Shown here: in pieces, positions 5,315 to 8,785 of the stretch
How the letters are laid out: each line of letters begins with the position of its first letter
How positions within the stretch are numbered: position 1 is the first letter of the stretch
Origin: Bacillota bacterium
GTDB lineage: Bacteria > Bacillota > Clostridia > Peptostreptococcales > Anaerovoracaceae
NCBI GenBank assembly: GCA_029219125.1
Contig: JAQXSU010000103.1
Location: forward strand, 1 to 8,785
DNA: 8,785 nucleotides
Direction of reading: 5' to 3'
Made by a program: the position numbers and the translations under genes
Notes under the pieces: generated by a model
Told to the model about the DNA's origin: nothing
The model's input: the letters and a program-made list of their open reading frames with translations, nothing else
Database searches by the model: none

Positions 5315-7381
5315 ATGCAGAAGAACAGAAAAAAACGCTTTTCAAAATGCATGGCAGTGGTGATGACCGTGGTCATGACGATCGTTTTGATTCCGGCAGC
5401 TGCACTGGGAGCAGACAATGGACTTTCCGAGGATATTGTCATATTGTTTACCGGCGATGTCCACGGACAGGCAGATGAAAATCTGGGCTATGCGGCTCTG
5501 GCAGCCTACAGAAACGAAAAGCTGCTTACCAATCAGTACGTTGCAGTGGTGGATGCAGGCGATGCACTGAGCGGCACCATGCTGGCCTCGGTTTCCAGGG
5601 GAAGCTATATCATGGAAGCGATGAACCTGGCAGGCTATACGGCAGCTGTGCCGGGTGTTCATGAATTTGATTACGGAGTAAGTCGTTTCATAAACACCCT
5701 TGCAGCGGATGCAGACTATTCCTACGTCAGCTGCAACCTCGTTTCTGCCTCCAACGGGCTTGGCGTATTCCGCCCGTACAAGCTGGTGAGCTACGGCACG
5801 AAAAAGGTTGCCTTTGTGGGTATCAGCGATCCTCTGACTGATTCAAAATCCACTTCCGATTTCCAGGAAAGCGGGAGTCCGTCTTACAGCTTCTGCAGCG
5901 GAAACAACGGACAGGATCTGTATGAAAAAGTGCAGGCTGCTGTCGATCAGGCACAGAAAAGCGGTGCGGATTATATCATCGCCATAGGGCACCTGCCTTA
6001 TTCGGATACCGGATTGACTGCAAGTCCGTACAGCCCTGCATCTGTCATAAAAAACACTTCCGGGATCAATGCCTTTATTCAGAGCGGGACCCATCGCGTG
6101 ACAGTAGGCGAAAAAGTGACGGATAAGGACGGAAATACCGTACTGGTTTCCAGTGCCGGTTCCGGCCTGAGTCATATCGGGCAGCTGGTGATATCCGGAA
6201 ATAAAACCATAACCGCGTCCATGGTCAGCAGCTATAATCTCCGGGACATTTCCACAAAGGATGGAATAGAAGCACTGAAAACCAGCTACAATGCACAGCT
6301 TTCCACTGCTTTTGCAACCACATCCAGCCGTCTGGAGGCTGCCGACATGAACGGAAACCGCACCATCGATAAAAAGGAAACCAACCTGGGAGATCTTTGT
6401 GCGGATGCATACCGTGCTGCCACCGGAGCAGATATCGCACTGGTGGAATCCCAGGAAATCCGTTCCAGCCTGCCTGTAGGCAGCATCAGCTATAAAGACG
6501 TGACCAAGGTATTTCCGAAGAGCCGCAGCATTTGCGTTATGGAAGTCAGCGGCGCAGATATCATGGATGCCCTGGAAATGTCTGCGCGGCTGTATCCGAA
6601 CCAGAACGGCGGATTCTTTCAGATCTCAGGTCTGACCTATGATATTCAGGAGACGGTGATTCCTTCCGTTTCCATGGATGGACTGGGCAATTTTAACGGA
6701 GTCAGCGGAGAATACCGAGTGACCAATATTATGATCAACGGCAAAGAACTGGATCTGTTTGAAAATTATACGGTAGCAGGAACAGAAGAACTTCTCAGCG
6801 GGGAAACCGGTTATTCCATGTTTTCCAACGGAACCATGAAGGAAACGGAAGTAACCACAGATAATCTTGCACTGATTGAATTTATTTCGTCGAATCTGCA
6901 CGGGACCGTAGGAAGCCTGTACGGAAAATCCCAGGGCAGAGTGGACTCCATCCGGCTGGCCCGCCAGAGTGAGCTGGATCAGGAAGTCGCCGCAATGGCG
7001 AAGGATCAGATGAAAGAATATGAATCGCAGATTGAAGCGCTGACGAAACAGCTGCAGATGAAGGAACAGGCACTGGCTGTCAAGAGCACAGTGATCACGG
7101 CATCCTCCAAATTCGGAAAAAGCAGCGGGAAACGGTATATTCAGATCAGCTGGAAGACAAGTGAAACGGTTTCAGGTATGAAATATCAGGTCTGGAAATC
7201 ATCGAAGAGCAGCAGCGGCTACAAAAAACTGATTTCCACCAGCAAGACCAGTTATAAAAACACGTCAGGTCTGACGAAGGGAAAAACGTATTACTACAAA
7301 GTCCGCGGCTATAAGAGTATTGGCGGCAAGTATTATTACACCAGCTGGTCCAATAAGGTTTCGCGCAAGGTAACGTCATAA
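5315..7381 (+). CDS. Secreted 5'-nucleotidase-family protein with degenerate active site, coiled coil and FN3-like domain
   Basis: A 688-residue exported protein. A signal peptide (basic start, hydrophobic 13-31, likely cut after ALG at 32) precedes a metallophosphatase domain (about 41-310), a 5'-nucleotidase C-terminal domain (about 345-545), a charged helix likely to form a coiled coil (about 550-590), and a Lys/Ser/Tyr-rich FN3-like domain (about 590-688) with the YYYKVRGYKS signature common in clostridial surface proteins. Metallophosphatase residues kept are Asp48, His50, Asp83, His116, His226 and His260. Lost are the GNHE Asn (now Val115) and the first His of GHSH (now Gly258), both site-2 metal ligands in UshA. 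NGGGIR in the C-domain is ESQEIR (378-383), and the usual GGDGY is SGETGY (495-500). The frame is uninterrupted. AGGGGG lies 7 bases before ATG. It may be co-transcribed with psuG and ends at a strong terminator. Catalysis is doubtful; a binding or scaffold role is inference. Confidence 0.87.
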   Translation: MQKNRKKRFSKCMAVVMTVVMTIVLIPAAALGADNGLSEDIVILFTGDVHGQADENLGYAALAAYRNEKLLTNQYVAVVDAGDALSGTMLASVSRGSYIMEAMNLAGYTAAVPGVHEFDYGVSRFINTLAADADYSYVSCNLVSASNGLGVFRPYKLVSYGTKKVAFVGISDPLTDSKSTSDFQESGSPSYSFCSGNNGQDLYEKVQAAVDQAQKSGADYIIAIGHLPYSDTGLTASPYSPASVIKNTSGINAFIQSGTHRVTVGEKVTDKDGNTVLVSSAGSGLSHIGQLVISGNKTITASMVSSYNLRDISTKDGIEALKTSYNAQLSTAFATTSSRLEAADMNGNRTIDKKETNLGDLCADAYRAATGADIALVESQEIRSSLPVGSISYKDVTKVFPKSRSICVMEVSGADIMDALEMSARLYPNQNGGFFQISGLTYDIQETVIPSVSMDGLGNFNGVSGEYRVTNIMINGKELDLFENYTVAGTEELLSGETGYSMFSNGTMKETEVTTDNLALIEFISSNLHGTVGSLYGKSQGRVDSIRLARQSELDQEVAAMAKDQMKEYESQIEALTKQLQMKEQALAVKSTVITASSKFGKSSGKRYIQISWKTSETVSGMKYQVWKSSKSSSGYKKLISTSKTSYKNTSGLTKGKTYYYKVRGYKSIGGKYYYTSWSNKVSRKVTS

Positions 7382-7399
7382 GAAATAAAAAGAATTTGA

Positions 7400-7431
7400 G
7401 GCGGGAAGCATTGTTTTTCCCGTCTTTTTTT
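7400..7431 (+). terminator. Rho-independent terminator after the first nucleotidase gene
   Basis: GGCGGGAA (7400-7407) pairs with TTCCCGTC (7417-7424) over 8 bp with one GU pair and a 9-base loop. Seven T residues follow (7425-7431). It lies 18 bases after the stop codon and separates the two paralogues into different transcripts. Confidence 0.92.
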
Positions 7432-7502
7432 CGGACCAAAATCCCCCATGCGGACTTTTTACTTTATTTTTACAACTTTCTGTCGCCGGAGAATCCATAC
7501 TG

Positions 7503-7511
7503 TGCTATAAT
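7503..7511 (+). promoter_or_regulatory. Extended -10 promoter of the second nucleotidase gene
   Basis: TGCTATAAT at 7503-7511 is a perfect extended -10. The region 17-19 bases upstream (TGTCGC or TCGCCG) has no convincing -35. Transcription would begin near 7518, giving a leader of about 80 bases. The upstream terminator at 7400-7431 supports an independent start here. Confidence 0.7.
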
Positions 7512-7576
7512 GGAAAAAGCGGAGCTCCCGAATCAGCATTCTTCGCGCGGGCATCCGAAAACGTAAAGAAAGGATA

Positions 7577-7600
7577 ATGAAAAACGGAGGAGTATTATGA
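7577..7600 (+). other. Possible 7-codon leader ORF overlapping the nucleotidase start
   Basis: ATG 7577 opens a reading frame encoding MKNGGVL that stops at TGA 7598-7600, overlapping the ATG of the nucleotidase gene in an ATGA arrangement. AAAGG at 7569-7573 lies 3 bases before it. Its codons include the main gene's own GGAGGAG site, so translation of this frame would affect initiation. It may be accidental. Confidence 0.2.
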
Positions 7601-8785
7601 AAACAAAGAGAATTTTCGCACTCGTTCTGTCCGTTCTGCTGGTAGTGGCAATGATTCCTGCCATGGCATTTGCAGAAGAACCGGCTGGCACTTCGGCAGA
7701 CAACATCGTCATTCTGGCTACCAATGACGTACATTGCGCCGTTGATACTGGCATCGGCTACGTAAATCTGGCGGCCTATAAGGAACAGCTGAAAAAAACC
7801 AACAAGTATGTAACCCTGGTTGACGCAGGGGACGCCATTCAGGGCGAAGCAATCGGCACACTGTCCAAGGGCGAGGATCTGATCAAAATTATGAATTATC
7901 TCGGCTATGAGTTCGCTGTACCGGGCAACCATGAATTCGACTACGGTATGGACCAGTTCCTGAATACGATCGTACCGAAATTTGGCGGAACATATCTCTC
8001 CTGCAACTTTGTCGACCTGGCGACAGGCGAGCCTGTCTTCGATGCATATGAAATCAAGACTTACGGTAGCAGGAAGGTGGCCTATGTGGGTATCTGCACA
8101 CCGGAAACCTTCACGAAATCCACTCCGACCTATTTCCAGAATGAACAGGGCGAATACATCTACAGCTTCTGTCAGGGAAATAGCGGCCAGGACCTGTATA
8201 ACGCAGTGCAGAAGGCCGTAGATGCTGCGAAGAATGCCGGCGCAGACTATGTCATCGCAGTAGGACATCTGGGAACCGATGAAGCCAGTACACCTTGGAC
8301 TTCTACGGAAGTCATTGCCAACACCACAGGCATTGATGCCTTCATCGACGGACATTCCCACAGCACCTTTGCTGCGACTGCGAAGAATAAAGACGGAGAG
8401 AATGTGGCCACTGTTTCCACCGGAACCAAGCTGGAAAACATCGGGAAGGTAATCATTTCGGAAGCCGGCGAAGTATCCACTGCGCTGGTATCCGCTGCAG
8501 AAATAACTGAAGACGATAAAGATAAGGCTGCATTCATAGCTGCGGATGCATACATCACAGGTGAAATTTTAAGTGGATACAGTTCAAAGCTTAATGAAGT
8601 GGTTGCATATTCTGACGTAGACCTTGCAATTGCGGACGAAAACGACGTACGGCAGGTTAGAAGTCAGGAAACCAACCTGGGCGATCTGTGTGCCGACGCA
8701 TACAGAATCGTACTGGATGCAGACATCGCCTTCGTGAACGGAGGAGGTATCCGTACGGCCATTCCGAAAGGCGATATTACTTATG
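7597..8785 (+). CDS. Secreted 5'-nucleotidase, canonical motifs (3' end outside window)
   Basis: The first 396 residues are present and the frame is open to the window edge. A signal peptide (MKTKRIFALVLSVLL..., cut likely after AFA at 26) is followed by a metallophosphatase domain with all expected motifs: NDVH (Asp44, His46), DAGD (Asp79), GNHEFDYG (Asn111, His112), GHLG (His224) and DGHSH (His253, His255). The 5'-nucleotidase C-terminal domain begins at about 350 with ETNLGDLCADAYR and shows the intact NGGGIR motif (381-386). Family members hydrolyse nucleoside 5'-monophosphates or related phosphoesters outside the cell, releasing nucleoside and phosphate; exact substrates are not readable here. 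GGAGGAG at 7586-7592 is 4 bases before ATG 7597. It is paralogous over the visible length to the gene immediately upstream. Whether it also has a coiled coil and FN3-like tail cannot be seen. Confidence 0.92.
   Translation, partial: MKTKRIFALVLSVLLVVAMIPAMAFAEEPAGTSADNIVILATNDVHCAVDTGIGYVNLAAYKEQLKKTNKYVTLVDAGDAIQGEAIGTLSKGEDLIKIMNYLGYEFAVPGNHEFDYGMDQFLNTIVPKFGGTYLSCNFVDLATGEPVFDAYEIKTYGSRKVAYVGICTPETFTKSTPTYFQNEQGEYIYSFCQGNSGQDLYNAVQKAVDAAKNAGADYVIAVGHLGTDEASTPWTSTEVIANTTGIDAFIDGHSHSTFAATAKNKDGENVATVSTGTKLENIGKVIISEAGEVSTALVSAAEITEDDKDKAAFIAADAYITGEILSGYSSKLNEVVAYSDVDLAIADENDVRQVRSQETNLGDLCADAYRIVLDADIAFVNGGGIRTAIPKGDITY

Noticed and set aside
5315..7381. Pseudogene call for the first nucleotidase
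   Set aside because: There is no frameshift or internal stop, and start signals, signal peptide and terminator are intact; a pseudoenzyme fits better than a dead gene.
7459..8361. 300-codon minus-strand frame
   Set aside because: It is antisense to the canonical nucleotidase, which has a promoter, ribosome binding site, signal peptide and all active-site motifs.

Overview
The window looks like chromosomal DNA from an anaerobic Gram-positive bacterium of the Clostridia, possibly near Lachnospiraceae; the exact family is uncertain. Support comes from strong AGGAGG/AGGGGG Shine-Dalgarno sites, extended -10 promoters (TGnTATAAT), a YdbC-type PC4 protein, a DUF378 membrane protein, a ThrRS-like/uridine-kinase fusion, and secreted 5'-nucleotidases, one ending in a lysine- and tyrosine-rich FN3-like domain. 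I see no insertion sequence, phage gene, CRISPR array, tRNA or rRNA.

Layout. (1) 2-670: 3' part of a class I/II PLP aminotransferase. (2) 671-854: non-coding stretch with degenerate ~30-nt tandem repeats and a promoter. (3) 855-1316: single-stranded-DNA-binding PC4/YdbC protein with a long acidic tail. It converges, across a bidirectional hairpin terminator, on a small DUF378 membrane protein (1371-1568, minus strand, TTG start). (4) 1682-5200: probable three-gene operon of nucleoside kinase, pseudouridine kinase (psuK) and pseudouridine-5'-phosphate glycosidase (psuG). The operon is driven by an extended -10 promoter embedded in a 17-bp palindrome. (5) 5201-5314: spacer with three 13-bp direct repeats and no clear terminator. 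(6) 5315-7381 and 7597-8785 (runs off the end): two paralogous secreted 5'-nucleotidase-family proteins, separated by a strong intrinsic terminator and a new promoter.

How the genes may work together. PsuK phosphorylates pseudouridine, and PsuG then splits pseudouridine 5'-phosphate into uracil and ribose 5-phosphate. The upstream kinase probably acts on another nucleoside, and the extracellular 5'-nucleotidases could release nucleosides from nucleotides outside the cell. The stretch therefore reads as a nucleotide/nucleoside scavenging locus. That linkage is inferred from gene order; no nucleoside transporter is visible here.

The strongest unusual signal is the first nucleotidase paralogue (5315-7381). 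Its frame is intact and its signal peptide is good, but it has lost two of four site-2 metal ligands (GNHE is GVHE; DGHSH is QSGTH) and the NGGGIR nucleotide-binding motif (now ESQEIR). The neighbouring paralogue keeps all of these. It is a good candidate for a secreted pseudoenzyme, possibly a binding protein, paired with a canonical enzyme.
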